Source: Botryosphaeria dothidea
Lineage: Eukaryota; Ascomycota; Dothideomycetes; Botryosphaeriales; Botryosphaeriaceae
NCBI GenBank assembly: GCA_011503125.2
Contig: WWBZ02000062.1
Location: 3,100,001-3,164,000 of the forward strand
DNA: 64,000 nucleotides
Direction: 5' to 3'
Numbering within the stretch: position 1 is the stretch's first letter; each line of letters starts with the position of its first letter. The notes below the pieces were generated by a model that worked only from the letters and a program-made list of their open reading frames with translations, had not been told where the DNA came from and did not search any database. Shown here piece after piece: positions 1 through 10,867 of this stretch. The position numbers were made by a program, and so were the translations under genes.

Positions 1-2
1 CC

Positions 3-3000
3 GCATCGGCTGTGCCCCCAGGACCCAAGATTCCGCCAAGTGCACCCAAAGCGTTATCGGCTGTCCCTCCAACGGCACCGACTGGCCCTAAGGCTACCCG
101 CGTCGCGGAGAAGCCTGTTGAAAAGCCAAATCCCGAGGTTCAGCAGTCAGTCGGCTCTACAATAGAGCAGCCGAAGCCGAAGCTTGAGAATGGACCGTCT
201 GCGCCAAGCCAAGGGTCGTCTGTGCCGACAGCACCGTCCGCTGAATCGAACGATTCAATTCCTCCTCGCTCTCGCCCACCCTCGCCACCCATTGCTCCTC
301 CGACCGGGCCTGCCGCACTTCAGTCGCGCCCGCCTGCGCCTACACCTCCAACGGGACCGCGTGGTCTTGTTTCCCCCCAGCAACCTCATAATCGTCTCGT
401 ACCCCCGCCCCCAATTCCGCCACGAGATGGGCCTCCAGCGGCAAACATTCCTCTCGGGCCGCGGGCCTCTGGTCCTTTCAGTACCTCTCCAAGAGGACCG
501 AACGCTGGTCTTAGCTCCGGCCCAGCTATTCCGACAGGCCCCAAGGCTGACAGAGCCCCTCCCGTTGCCCCAAGGGCTGCTCTCTTCCCACAAGCTGAAC
601 GAGCGCCAATGAATGCATCTAGACCACCAATGATGGGAATTCCAGGCAGGAATCTCCAGTGGATCCGGCCTGATGCGCCAAGGTATCCCCGCGGGCCGGG
701 ACCGATTGTTCCGGCGAAGCGAGGTGCCGATGGCGACGAGAAGGATGCATACGCACCAAACAGGCCCAGGTCTCCCGCGTTCGCTGTGGGGTCTCCAGTT
801 AGCGGACCAGCAACACCCACTCCCGCTTCCCACGACACTGTTTCCTTGCGGCGTAAATCTGCAGGTGAGATCAGATCTCGCGACGAGGCGCCAGAAACTT
901 TCAGCGCAAGACGGAATTCTGCATTTGCGGTTTCGGATTCGAACATCAAGACCGAGCGACCTTCTATCACTCCACAGTCCGCAGAGCCTCAAGCCCGCGA
1001 ATCGCAATCCGATGAAGCTAGCGAGGACGATGATGAGATGGACTTGGACGACGAGTTCTTCAGCCAAAGTCAGACCAGATACGAGCGTGAGAAGGCTCTT
1101 CTCGAGGCTCGTCTGAAGAACTTAGAAGATCAGAGTTTCCGTTGCAGCAATCCCTTTAAGGTCCTTATGCGTCTTGCCCGCATTAGTGAGAGCGATCTCC
1201 CCCAGATGGAGACAGTCCGGGAACCCGAAGTTGCAACCGTCCTCGAGAAGCCTCCAGCAGTCCAAGAGCCGGAAAAGATGGACGAAGATGTTAAGTCCCC
1301 AATCAAGTCTACGAATGGACCGGTAGCAGCATTCCTCAAAGAGAAGGAGGAGAAATTGTCGCCAGTTGTACTGGAGCATGAGGCGAGAATCGAGCCCCCC
1401 AAACTGCCGACACCGAAGGCCGAGGAGCTTGAAGATGTCGAAATGGGCGAGGCCGACGGTATCGAGGAACATGACGCTGAAGTCGGTGACGGTTCCAGTG
1501 AGGATGAGTCCATAACGGAAGCGGACTTGCACTCTTTGCCTTACCTCAATCGTGGCCCGCCAACACCCCTCTCTGATCCTGATCAGGAAAGCACCAATCT
1601 GAAAACCAACATCATGGCAGCTATCAAGAACAAGCTTTTCAGCACGCTGCGTGCTGAACAAGAGTTTCAGGACACGGCCTTGCATGTCTTCAGGGTGCAG
1701 TACAAAGATTGGGGTCGTGATATTGCCCAGAAAGAACGAGATGCCGCTGTGCGCGAGGAAAAAGAAAAAACCGAAGAACAAGAGACAGCCGTGTCTCCCA
1801 GCGAGACTGCTGTTTCAGGTGGACCTGCGCACAGGCAACGTCACGTGACAGACTACGACCTCGAAAACATCCTCGCTGAATCAAGGAGGATGGAGGAAGA
1901 ACGCATTGAGAAGCAGAGGCGGGAAGAGGAGGCCAGCAAAAATCCATTCTCCAATGGCCAGGCGCCAATACCTGACATGCTTCCGGAGGAGGAACTGGAG
2001 CGTCGGCAATTCGTTAATACCAACCGTCTTCGTGAACCTGGCAAGGGTATCCTAACATTCGGTTACGAGCCTCCTGAGGATGACTTTTCACCTGAGGAGC
2101 ACAAGGCTCTGGTTACCGCTTACCTCCATACTCCAAAGGACTGGGGCGAGATTGCCAAAGCTCTTCCTAATCGCACATTTAGAGAATGTATTAACCACTA
2201 CTACGCTACGAAGTGGAATGGTGAATACAAGCCTCCAACAGGCCGTCGCAAAGCCAAGAGGAGGGCCGGAATACCGAAGGGACGGAAAACGGCAATTCCT
2301 TTCGCCAGCACTGATCAAGTCGAAGGTGAAGATGGCGCAGTTGCTACCACAACGGAGCGTGGTCGACCTCGACGTGCAGCGGCGCCCACATTTGGCGACA
2401 AAGAAGTCCAGGAAGATCAGGCCACCCCGGCTCCGACTCCTGGGCGACAGAGGGGGGCGTCAACCAGAGGAGAGACCGTGGAGCCGACCACCGAGAAACC
2501 AGTCAAGCGCCAGCGCGTTGCAAAGGAAAAGGGTGCCAAGAGAGGTCGTGCTGCCCAACATCTTGCTCCTGCTCCATCAGCGTCTCCTCAAAAAATGGAC
2601 AAAGACTTCTATCAGGCAGATGGTTCACTCGACCCTACCAAAATTCCCAGGACGGAAGAAGAGGCAGCGCTACTTGCTCGTCACGTGTCTGTTCAGCCTG
2701 AGGTTGTCGGTCAATTCAGCGAGAGTGCTTTCCAGATGCCGCAGCCCGCCCCTGTTCCTGAACGGCCAAAAGGTCGCGGCGCCAGTTCCCGCGCTGGTGG
2801 CATGTCCAGCTACTGGTCTGTGAACGAATCAACAGATTTCCGAAACTACCTCGGGTATTACGGCACGGACTTCCAGGCCATTGCAAAACAGATGGGAACC
2901 AAAACTGCGGCGATGGTCAAAAATGAGTACGTTCGTAAGACTGATACAGGAAGCCATCCTGAGCTTGTCGATATTGCGCAGACGGCGGATGAAAGGCGAA

Positions 3001-5492
3001 GGCGCGGCGAGGATATGGGCCCACCACCGGCACCGACAGTCTCGAACAAACGTCGCTATGACACTTCTCAGCCGGCAATCCCTCGGACTTTGGCACCCAC
3101 ACCATCTGATATGGTAGATGTTAAACAGTCTCCCCCGGCTGCCGACCTGCCTGCTAGGACCGCTTCTCCTCATGTGCAGCCCGGATCTCGGTTCCCGCCG
3201 CTCGCCCAAGCAAGTCCTGCCATGCCTACGTCTACTCCTCCAGCTTCGGTCGTTCCATCCACAAGTGTGCCAGCATCTAGCAATCATGCCCCAGCCTACG
3301 GAAAGCCTTCGCCGCACGAGATGCCAGGTCCCCGTCGAGGGTTTTTTTCTTCACGCGAGCCCTCCAGAACTACTCTTGTGCAACCGGAAGTGCGACAACC
3401 TCCTCCAGAACCTCCACGGGATGTGCATGCCGAGCACCATCATCATCACAGAAGACAGTTCAGCCAGGGACTGCAAGGACCGCAGCATATGCAAGATCCG
3501 AGGTTCCCCCGTATCTCTACTGAGCAACGTGACAGAGATGTTCAGGCTGCTCAACAGCCGGAAATGTTTGGCTCGTCTGCTGCTGCTCATCACGCCCTGT
3601 ACAGGACCAGTGTGCCACCACAGCTTCCACCACAGAGAGGATCTGAGCCTCCCACTCCTAGCTCTGCTGAACCCAGGCCAGGCCAGATCCAACAAGCTGC
3701 CTTTTCACGCGCACCACCGCCACTTCGCCATCTTACTGAGACTCCAAGCCAACTGCCGGTCGCTCAACAACCAGGTCTGGTTTCACCTAGACCTGTATCG
3801 CCCAAGAGAGAGGAAACCCAGCAGCCCTATGTTCCACCGCCACCGCCTCCTGTTCAAGCTACGCCTCGCGCAGCACCTACTGAGCCCCGCAAAACATCAA
3901 ATTTGGCAGACCTCCTCAACCCTGTCACTTCGGAGCCGTCGAAGGTCAAGGAGCAGAAACCATCAGTCGATGATCGACCAAGTCTTCTTCCTCATGAGCG
4001 TCCTTACTCAGCACAAGGTAGACCGATTCATCAAACCACTGCTCCGCCGCCGCAGGCCGTCACCATGTCAAGTTCTTCTCCCGCTTATCCTCCTCGCAGG
4101 GAGCTTTATGCGGATTCGCCGGCGCCGAATAGCCCATTTGCGAGGCAAGCTTACATCCAACAACAACAACAGCAGCAGCAGCAGCAGATGCAAGCTCCAC
4201 CGCAGCGCCGGCCAATGGAAGTCCCGGCTCGGGAGCAGTCGCAGCCGCCCCCATCTAGGGATCCTTGGGCGAGGCAGGCTTATTCTCAACCTCCGCCTCC
4301 GGTCTCCCAGACTAGCTCGCCGCATCCAAGTGCTATTCAACAGCCGCAAGCGCCGCTTGCCGTGGACAGCCGTCAACAATTTGCCGGTAACCATCGAGCT
4401 GCTCTCAGTCAGCTGAACACGCAAGCACAGCCTCGCAACGTTCACTCTCCGACTCCTTCTCATACGCCACACCACTCGCGGACACCTTCGTACACACACC
4501 CACAACCTGCGCGCCAGCAGGCGCCAACGCCCCTCCAGCCCCTTCCCGCTGCACCTAGCCCTGCGCGTGGTGAAGCTCCAGGCCCTGTGCTTGCCGCCAA
4601 CCCATACGCCCAAATGACACCACCTCAAGCAATTCAGCAGCTGGTGCCTCAACCGCAAGTGCAACAGCAGGCTCAGCGCAACGAGCAGGCTGTCGTTCAA
4701 AACCGCACTCTGTCTTACTCACAGCCGCAGAACCAAGCCTACGAGAATATGATTGAGCGTGAACGTGCTATTCGACTTGCTGAACAACAGGATCGCAACG
4801 ACCAAATCATGCGGGAGCGTGAGGCCCAAGCTCAGGCCCAAGCTGCCCACCATCACAGCCGGAGCACCTCATTCGCTCAGTCGCATTATTTGCGCCAGCC
4901 GACCCCTAGCCAAGCAGACCACGCAGCTTCCCGGTTCCCCTCTGCTGGCCCTGGTGGCGTCCCTCCGCCTCCGTCGCGCAACACGCACACTCCGACCGGA
5001 CATATGGGATACCCTCCACCGCCCGCACCGCCGACGCATCACGGTCTTCCTACCACTCAAGATCACCCACATGCTCATACTTTCGCTGGACAAGTCCCGT
5101 CAGCCGCCCAGCGTGGTCTCGAAGCTATCATGCGTCGTGATCAAGAGTCGGCAATTCGCCGCCAGCAAGAGGCCGCTGTTGCCCAGCACCAGCAAGCACA
5201 GGCGCAAGCCCACGCACATGCGCAGGCACATCGTGAGCACCGGTTCCGCGAGGAGGTAGCAGCGCAGCAGCGCGAAGAGCAGGTCCGCCGACACGAAGAG
5301 CTCATGTTCAGGGACCGTATCGATCGCGATCGTGCGGAGCGGGACCGCATGGACAGGGAGTACATGGACAACAGGGACAGGCAAATGAGAAGGGATCGCG
5401 AGGATTGGGAGAGGCAACAGGCGCAGGCAAGGAACATTTTTGGCGGCGCGAGAGATCAAAGCGGCGGTCTTTTTGGTCCCAATCGACGTTGA
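3..5492 (+). CDS. SNT1: Snt1-like SANT/Myb corepressor subunit, 5' partial
   Basis: The frame is open from the window edge and no ATG lies near it, so the start is upstream; 1829 codons are visible before the TGA. Two SANT domains are visible: one near residues 690-745 (core DWGEIAKALPNRTFRECINHYY) and one near 934-982 (YWSVNES...DFQAIAKQMGTKTAAMVKNEY). Two separated SANT domains in a very long disordered protein is the layout of the yeast Snt1 / animal NCoR-SMRT family, scaffold of the Set3 histone deacetylase complex in the nucleus. The N-terminal part is Pro-rich with repeated APTGP-like motifs, an acidic stretch follows (about residues 335-350), and the C-terminal half is Gln/Pro-rich with a Q10 run near 4160-4190, ending in an Arg/Asp/Glu-rich helix. 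No intron is needed. Family assignment is strong; exact complex membership is inferred. Confidence 0.85.
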   Translation, partial: ASAVPPGPKIPPSAPKALSAVPPTAPTGPKATRVAEKPVEKPNPEVQQSVGSTIEQPKPKLENGPSAPSQGSSVPTAPSAESNDSIPPRSRPPSPPIAPPTGPAALQSRPPAPTPPTGPRGLVSPQQPHNRLVPPPPIPPRDGPPAANIPLGPRASGPFSTSPRGPNAGLSSGPAIPTGPKADRAPPVAPRAALFPQAERAPMNASRPPMMGIPGRNLQWIRPDAPRYPRGPGPIVPAKRGADGDEKDAYAPNRPRSPAFAVGSPVSGPATPTPASHDTVSLRRKSAGEIRSRDEAPETFSARRNSAFAVSDSNIKTERPSITPQSAEPQARESQSDEASEDDDEMDLDDEFFSQSQTRYEREKALLEARLKNLEDQSFRCSNPFKVLMRLARISESDLPQMETVREPEVATVLEKPPAVQEPEKMDEDVKSPIKSTNGPVAAFLKEKEEKLSPVVLEHEARIEPPKLPTPKAEELEDVEMGEADGIEEHDAEVGDGSSEDESITEADLHSLPYLNRGPPTPLSDPDQESTNLKTNIMAAIKNKLFSTLRAEQEFQDTALHVFRVQYKDWGRDIAQKERDAAVREEKEKTEEQETAVSPSETAVSGGPAHRQRHVTDYDLENILAESRRMEEERIEKQRREEEASKNPFSNGQAPIPDMLPEEELERRQFVNTNRLREPGKGILTFGYEPPEDDFSPEEHKALVTAYLHTPKDWGEIAKALPNRTFRECINHYYATKWNGEYKPPTGRRKAKRRAGIPKGRKTAIPFASTDQVEGEDGAVATTTERGRPRRAAAPTFGDKEVQEDQATPAPTPGRQRGASTRGETVEPTTEKPVKRQRVAKEKGAKRGRAAQHLAPAPSASPQKMDKDFYQADGSLDPTKIPRTEEEAALLARHVSVQPEVVGQFSESAFQMPQPAPVPERPKGRGASSRAGGMSSYWSVNESTDFRNYLGYYGTDFQAIAKQMGTKTAAMVKNEYVRKTDTGSHPELVDIAQTADERRRRGEDMGPPPAPTVSNKRRYDTSQPAIPRTLAPTPSDMVDVKQSPPAADLPARTASPHVQPGSRFPPLAQASPAMPTSTPPASVVPSTSVPASSNHAPAYGKPSPHEMPGPRRGFFSSREPSRTTLVQPEVRQPPPEPPRDVHAEHHHHHRRQFSQGLQGPQHMQDPRFPRISTEQRDRDVQAAQQPEMFGSSAAAHHALYRTSVPPQLPPQRGSEPPTPSSAEPRPGQIQQAAFSRAPPPLRHLTETPSQLPVAQQPGLVSPRPVSPKREETQQPYVPPPPPPVQATPRAAPTEPRKTSNLADLLNPVTSEPSKVKEQKPSVDDRPSLLPHERPYSAQGRPIHQTTAPPPQAVTMSSSSPAYPPRRELYADSPAPNSPFARQAYIQQQQQQQQQQMQAPPQRRPMEVPAREQSQPPPSRDPWARQAYSQPPPPVSQTSSPHPSAIQQPQAPLAVDSRQQFAGNHRAALSQLNTQAQPRNVHSPTPSHTPHHSRTPSYTHPQPARQQAPTPLQPLPAAPSPARGEAPGPVLAANPYAQMTPPQAIQQLVPQPQVQQQAQRNEQAVVQNRTLSYSQPQNQAYENMIERERAIRLAEQQDRNDQIMREREAQAQAQAAHHHSRSTSFAQSHYLRQPTPSQADHAASRFPSAGPGGVPPPPSRNTHTPTGHMGYPPPPAPPTHHGLPTTQDHPHAHTFAGQVPSAAQRGLEAIMRRDQESAIRRQQEAAVAQHQQAQAQAHAHAQAHREHRFREEVAAQQREEQVRRHEELMFRDRIDRDRAERDRMDREYMDNRDRQMRRDREDWERQQAQARNIFGGARDQSGGLFGPNRR

Positions 5493-6742
5493 GCGAAAAA
5501 AGGTCTGTCTGATGCCACATGAATTTCTCTTGGCAAGAAAGTACTCGAACGACACTGGCACGTGGCTGCCCATTTTTCTTACTTGTATTCTTTTCTCGAA
5601 GGAAATACCAGAAGTGGGAGGGCTCTATTGGATGGGTTTTTTCTTTTTAAAGGGCGTAGGGTGCTGGGATCATCGAAGACGTCACGAAAGCCTCTGAAGA
5701 GATATCAACTGCAGAGAAAGGAATGGAGTGGCAATCCGGGTTGGAATGTAGTGGAGTTCTCTTTTTTGTTCCTCTTTTTTATGCCCGTTGAAGAAATGAC
5801 CAGATACCAGATATTGTCCAGGTGTGGGTGGGGTTTTATGGTGGCTCCGTTGCTGTTGTTTTGCCTGCTCTGCTCTTCTTGGTTCTTCTTCTTGGTGTTG
5901 CTTGCTGTTCATTCTTACCTTTTTTTTCAAAGCAAATGTGGGGACGAGAGGTGATTATTGTTCCATGAAAAAGCCCTCGCATGTCCCTCGTCATCGTCAG
6001 GTGTTTGAGCCCTCCTTCCCTTGACTTCTTGCTTTGTTCGGGGAATAGGCGGGTGCCAGATGAGGGAGAGCCTACCTCCCCGCCTGTCTGTCTGTACATA
6101 TGTGTATCTGAATAAACAAAACTAGAGTACATTTGAATGCTCCTTTTATCTTGTCTCCTGCTGGTATTTGAGGCGCACGTCTTGTTTGGCTTGGTCGGTC
6201 CTGATTGGAATCCACTTATGGGAGCTTTTTTGTAGGTGAGGGGCGGAGAGAAGATGCCGGCGATGGATCTCGTCTTCTCGATATGTCATCGCAGATGACA
6301 ATGTGGGCTGGGCCGCTTCAAGCGCGGATTATGGAAAGTATGAACAAAAATTCGCAGTGCTCAGGAGTTGAGTTGGTCTTCGTCTTGCTTCTTTATCAAG
6401 AGCTATCACAGGTCAGCATGGCAAAACTGTGCAGTCAAAGTTGCTTTCCTCGGGTTCCCTTGAGAGCGGTTCTACATCAGGGGGTGAGGCTGGAGTTGGG
6501 CTTAATTATGTGGGCTGAGTTGCGGGGCCGCAAAAGCATGCATGAAGCTGCCTGCAATGGGTACCGCGCAGTATTACGTGACGCAGTTTCTGCGGGCGTG
6601 GGTAGGTGCGGACGTAAAGTGAGGAAGGAGCGAGCTGGAGGATCCCAGCCTGCATGTCCTCGTTCGAAACTTCTCGGACTTGCACGTCGCCCATACTCTC
6701 CTTCCTCTCTTCTACCAGCATCCGAAGCAACTTCTCGACACA
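5493..6742. other. 3' flank of SNT1-like gene and promoter of next gene
   Basis: The first 620 bases are T-rich on the plus strand, typical of the 3' UTRs in this window, and end in a poly(A)-type hexamer at 6111. The remainder precedes the ATG at 6743. No convincing coding frame is seen here. Confidence 0.5.
6111..6116 (+). terminator. Putative polyadenylation signal AATAAA
   Basis: A canonical AATAAA lies about 620 nt after the stop of the Snt1-like gene at the end of a T-rich stretch. This suggests a 3' UTR of about 640 nt. Transcript data are not available here. Confidence 0.45.
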
Positions 6743-7558
6743 ATGGATGAAGCGCAAGAGGATGACAGCAAGGCCGACCATCCTGCGCGGCTTTGCGAAA
6801 AGCCGAGTGCCAGCATCAACATCAACCCAGCGCAGCTCTACGCGTACATGAAGCGCGACATCAGAGCAAACTCAAAGACTGGCAAGGATTTCGGCATCGC
6901 CATGCGCGACACTGGCGGCGTCATTCCTTGCCTCCGTGCTCTCAGCCGCGCCATGAGCGCCAGCCGCACTCGCTACAGGTTCACCCACGCTTTCGCAGAG
7001 CTGGCCATCGACCCATCCATGAAGCGCTCCTCCAGCATGATTCCGACTACGGCTCCAGCCGAAGCCGCCACGATGGCCGTCCCGTCTAGTCCGGCCGGAG
7101 CAAACCAGACCGACGTGGACCTGCTCAGCCAGCCCCTCGACAAGACCCGCGACCCGATCATCCGTAAGGCCGTTTTCAACGCCGTCCTTCAATTCCAGCG
7201 CGGCATACACTGGCAACCTCTCAGCCGTACCGCGCTCGACCCGCTCAGAGAGTACGCCGGCGTTCTCTTGACTCCCGACTGCAGCAGCGTCTCGTTCACG
7301 GACCCGCAGACAGGCAAGTTCCTGGTATTTGATTTCGACAGCGCGGAGATGCGATACATATACTGCCTCCGGAGCCTCAAGAAGCCGGATCAAAAGCAGG
7401 AGAGGATCGCCGCGTACACTCAAGCTGATGAGGCGTATCGTGCGGCTCGGAAGCAGAAGAGGGGCATTGAGGATGGTCGTGACGATCTTGCGCTTGCCAC
7501 TCTGCGTGAGGACCGAAGTGGTAAATTCTCGCGGGCGAAGCGTTCGCGCCGTTCTTGA
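6743..7558 (+). CDS. Unassigned conserved-looking protein, 271 aa
   Basis: A single-exon frame of 271 codons starts at the ATG at 6743 (context ACACAATGG); upstream in-frame codons lack an ATG. The N-terminal half is polar. A structured central part follows (about residues 145-230: RKAVFNAVLQFQRGIHWQPL, then a YAGVLLTP segment and FLVFDFDSAEMRYIYCLRSL), and the tail is very basic (KRSRRS at the end), suggesting a nuclear or nucleic-acid-associated protein. I do not recognise the family. GC-rich third positions and the absence of frame breaks argue that it is real. Confidence 0.6.
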   Translation: MDEAQEDDSKADHPARLCEKPSASININPAQLYAYMKRDIRANSKTGKDFGIAMRDTGGVIPCLRALSRAMSASRTRYRFTHAFAELAIDPSMKRSSSMIPTTAPAEAATMAVPSSPAGANQTDVDLLSQPLDKTRDPIIRKAVFNAVLQFQRGIHWQPLSRTALDPLREYAGVLLTPDCSSVSFTDPQTGKFLVFDFDSAEMRYIYCLRSLKKPDQKQERIAAYTQADEAYRAARKQKRGIEDGRDDLALATLREDRSGKFSRAKRSRRS

Positions 7559-8716
7559 GGGACAGAATTAGCGGCCTCACTTACGTTACGTCCTGGGGAG
7601 CCTCGACATCTGCGCATGACTTGAAAGCGAAATCTTCCACTGTCGTGCAAGAATGATTTTCATTCATATCGACTTTGCTATGCAGCGACAGGATCACGTG
7701 GAAAGCCATAATATATACAGAGAAGGAATGTCGCGCTACGTTACGTGCGGGCACGCGGTGAGAGAAGTGATGGTTTCAGAGTTGACATCACATGCGGTAG
7801 ACTCGCACAGATAACGGAGCTCAAAGATTGCATTTGATCTACATGAATGAGAGTCTTCAATTGAATCACACTGGTTGTGCTCATGAGCTTGAATTTGCTT
7901 GACCGTGGTTGTTGATGAATGCGCTTTGTAAAGGCTGTTGTACCTGGAGAATATTCGCGACGTCTTTGCTCACGTAGGCCCTATAAACTGCACCGCTTTC
8001 GAGATTTTGTGTTTTTTAGCTGCCCAAGACATCCTAGAATGGTCAGAATGAATGTCGGTGTGAGCTTGTATCCTCAAGAGAGGACATTGCGTACGGGCAC
8101 CATGACGGCACAAGCGCCTGAAATCTGACCTCACCGCGCTTAACCAGTCTAATGGCGCTGTCACCACAGGCGAGATCCAACGCGGCAGCAGAGGGACCAG
8201 GCATCAATTTTGGTGGGTTTGAGTGCGGATATGCAAACACTACGTGTGCGGAGGCAATTGACGAAGTCTTTTCGAGAGCGAACATGAGGGCCTCCATATG
8301 CCTCTAAACCCAAGAGCACGCTCCAGCTGCACATTGCAATGGTCTCGTAGAGAGATATTTCCATAGCGGTGAAAACCATGTCACGGTAGAGATGATCAGT
8401 AGAAGCCAATTTTCTCAAATGTACTTCACCTTGACTTCCTGTCCCTCACTTTGCTTCAAATTGCCCGAAAAACACACCACAACCCCAGCCACCGTCTTAC
8501 TAAACTTGCTTTTACCCTAAGCGAGCCCCCAGGCATTTATAAACTCCATGCTCCCCCCCCCCCCCCCCCACCCTCTCCTCTCCAAGGTCACCTCTTCCTT
8601 CCCTCTTTCTTTCAAAGAACTTTTCTCATCCTCATTACTTCTCGGAGAACCGCACCTCATACCAGTATCGACAAAACTCACCACACAACCTCATCCTTTC
8701 ATTCAATCTCGCAAAC
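7559..8716. promoter_or_regulatory. Intergenic region with TATA-like and pyrimidine-rich promoter
   Basis: No gene is seen. The right end looks like a promoter for the gene at 8717: a TATTTATAAA-like element at about 8533-8544, a run of 17 C at 8553-8569, and a C/T-rich leader up to the ATG. Confidence 0.45.
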
Positions 8717-9847
8717 ATGATGGCCAACATGGTTCAAACTGCCTATCAAGACATGATGCTTCACTCTCCTCTTCCCATTATCAAGGAAGAGCCGCCCATG
8801 ACACCTGATACCCCCGACTTCCCTGACATGATCGCCGCTGGCGCCGATTATGTTGGCTTCGATGACCTCCCTACTGTCACTCCCGCTGGCCAGTTCTTCT
8901 CTCACCAGCTCGCCTATGAGAACGATAGCGTCAATGGCGACCTCGCCGATGAACCCATGTCTGGAGTTCTTCCCAATTCGCCCTACCCCGCTGCTCTTGA
9001 CCAGCCCGCCAACGGCATTCCGACTCACCTCATCCCGGGTCTCAACCTCACTCATGATGATGGTAAGAACAACAATACCAACGCCAACTGCCATGACGTG
9101 AAGCGTTCTTCCAAGAACAAGAAGCACTCTAAGAGGTCGGGTGCCAGGCCCAACAAGCAGGCCAAGAAGGAGATGGAGAAGACGAAGCGCGGCAACAACA
9201 ACGCCAACAGAAACGAGAAGTCCGACGTCATCCTGGAGCACTCGGCCGAGAGCAGGCGCCTGACGAAGGCTCTCCAGCGCAGGAAGCACCAGAAGTGCAT
9301 GCTGGCGCCTGGCAACGAAATCTTCATCGACGTCAACAAGGCAAACGAAAACATTCCCAAGAGCATCGTCGGCGCCATCGCTTTTCACCCGAAGAAGGCA
9401 CCCCAGGCCGACAAGCCCCAGGTCAATGACTTGCAGACCAAGGCCATCGACCGCATCATGGCCGACGGCAACCACGTCGACCCCATCGAGCTCTACAACA
9501 ACGAGCGCCTTGGAAAGCACAACATCATCCCGTCCAACGGCACCCACCGCCGCCCCTCTCGCGCCGCCAAGAGCCGCGTTGAAGACCAGAGGCGCGCCAC
9601 TCACGCTCAGGAGATCCGCCAGGACAACCAGCGCCGCAACATGATCAAATACAGCCTGCGCGGGGTCAGCAAGAAGAAGAACAGTGACGAGTTCGAGCGC
9701 CGCAAGGTGCTTGAGAAGGCCCGCAGGGACATGGGTGACATTGTTCTGCCACAAGAGCTGATCGCCGGTGTCGAGCCTCCGAGCCCGCTTCACAACAGGA
9801 AGGTGCCGCGTTCGTTGATGAGGAGCTTCAGCAAGCTGGACATCTGA
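8717..9847 (+). CDS. Unassigned basic nuclear-type protein, 376 aa
   Basis: A single-exon frame of 376 codons begins at an ATG in good context (GCAAACATG), preceded by a TATA-like element about 175 nt upstream. Residues 1-115 are acidic and Pro-rich (IKEEPPMTPDTPDFPDM). Residues about 125-175 are Lys/Arg/Asn-rich with several nuclear-localisation-like clusters (KRSSKNKKHSKR). The C-terminal half is basic and probably helical (RRNMIKYSLRGVSKKKN). An acidic N terminus plus a basic C terminus resembles a transcription-associated protein, but no DNA-binding fold is recognised. The 3' flank carries short imperfect repeats. Confidence 0.65.
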   Translation: MMANMVQTAYQDMMLHSPLPIIKEEPPMTPDTPDFPDMIAAGADYVGFDDLPTVTPAGQFFSHQLAYENDSVNGDLADEPMSGVLPNSPYPAALDQPANGIPTHLIPGLNLTHDDGKNNNTNANCHDVKRSSKNKKHSKRSGARPNKQAKKEMEKTKRGNNNANRNEKSDVILEHSAESRRLTKALQRRKHQKCMLAPGNEIFIDVNKANENIPKSIVGAIAFHPKKAPQADKPQVNDLQTKAIDRIMADGNHVDPIELYNNERLGKHNIIPSNGTHRRPSRAAKSRVEDQRRATHAQEIRQDNQRRNMIKYSLRGVSKKKNSDEFERRKVLEKARRDMGDIVLPQELIAGVEPPSPLHNRKVPRSLMRSFSKLDI

Positions 9848-9879
9848 GCGCTTCTTCCACTCCCCTGAAGGTCGTCGAC

Positions 9880-10068
9880 CGAACGACCTCACAATTTGGG
9901 ACTTCACACACTGAACGGCCTCAACACCAAACAACAACAAGCGGCCTTACACTCAACGGTTTCTTTTTCACTTTTCATTTTTCATTTGGCATTTGAGCTG
10001 GGTCTTCTCTCTCACCTGAGGACCTCCACACGAGCAGCCTTGCACTGAGCGGCCTCACACTGAACAGT
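9880..10068 (+). repeat. Imperfect short repeats in 3' flank
   Basis: Variants of a unit close to GCGGCCTCACACTGAACGG occur around 9882, 9911, 9940, 10034 and 10048, with irregular spacing and one to four mismatches. They follow the stop codon of the 8717 gene, so they are probably in its 3' UTR. Confidence 0.5.
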
Positions 10069-10830
10069 TTCAGCGTGTGGGGTTTCTTTCTTTGTTTCTT
10101 TTTCTACTTGGGCTTCCCATTGGTTCTTCTCTGAGGAGTTTCGGATGGATATGGGCAAGCGATGGATACCCACTGATCACGGGCACGTCAGACATGGACG
10201 TGCTTTTCTTTTCGACTTTTTCTTTCTTTCTGACTTTCTGCTACAATTGATGAACATGATGAGCTCTTTAGCCGGCTCAGTACCGTATAATAGGACTCAA
10301 TGAAAGCAAAACACCCTATACCTTGAAATTTGGTGACTTGAATGTCTCGCACGTGGTGAGTCGAAGCAGTCTGTTTCACACGCACTTGCGACCGGATGGC
10401 TACTTGGCCTCCTCATACACATGGTACGTGGCATGCACACAGATGTGTCGGCCATGAAAATAATGAGACATGGCGATGGTGTTGCCATTCTGGTTCGTCC
10501 GCTCTCGGCTCGGTGTGAGGGTGTCCCGAGGCCGGCCGGCAGCAGCGGTGTGAAGTGAGGTCGGGCGAAATCCCCATGCTTCATGCAAGGCTCGATGACG
10601 TGCCGGTAAGCACAAGCGTATTCCACATTCTCTGGGCCAGAGCTTGCGGAAAACGATCGAAGACGGGGGAAATGAGCAAACGCAAGAGTGGGAGACCGGA
10701 AGCAGCGGTGGCGGCGGCGCTCAGTCAGTCTGAGGCTTGGCCGTGGCCGGGCCGGCGCAGCAGCTTGGACCCTTCAGATCTGCAACGTTGCCTTCCTTCT
10801 TTCGCCGCCGCCCGTTCAACGAGAATAAAT

Positions 10831-10867
10831 CTCCTCCTCCTCCTCCTCCTCCTCCTCCTCCTCCTCC
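10831..10867 (+). repeat. (CTC)12 microsatellite in PHO88 5' leader
   Basis: Twelve uninterrupted CTC units are followed by CCGCCGCC. The tract lies upstream of the PHO88 ATG at 10961 and is probably in the 5' UTR or core promoter. Confidence 0.7.

Noticed and set aside
8699..9940. 413-codon minus-strand frame opposite the 8717 gene
   Set aside because: Val/Leu-rich mirror of Asn/Asp/Lys codons; the plus strand has a good start context and promoter.
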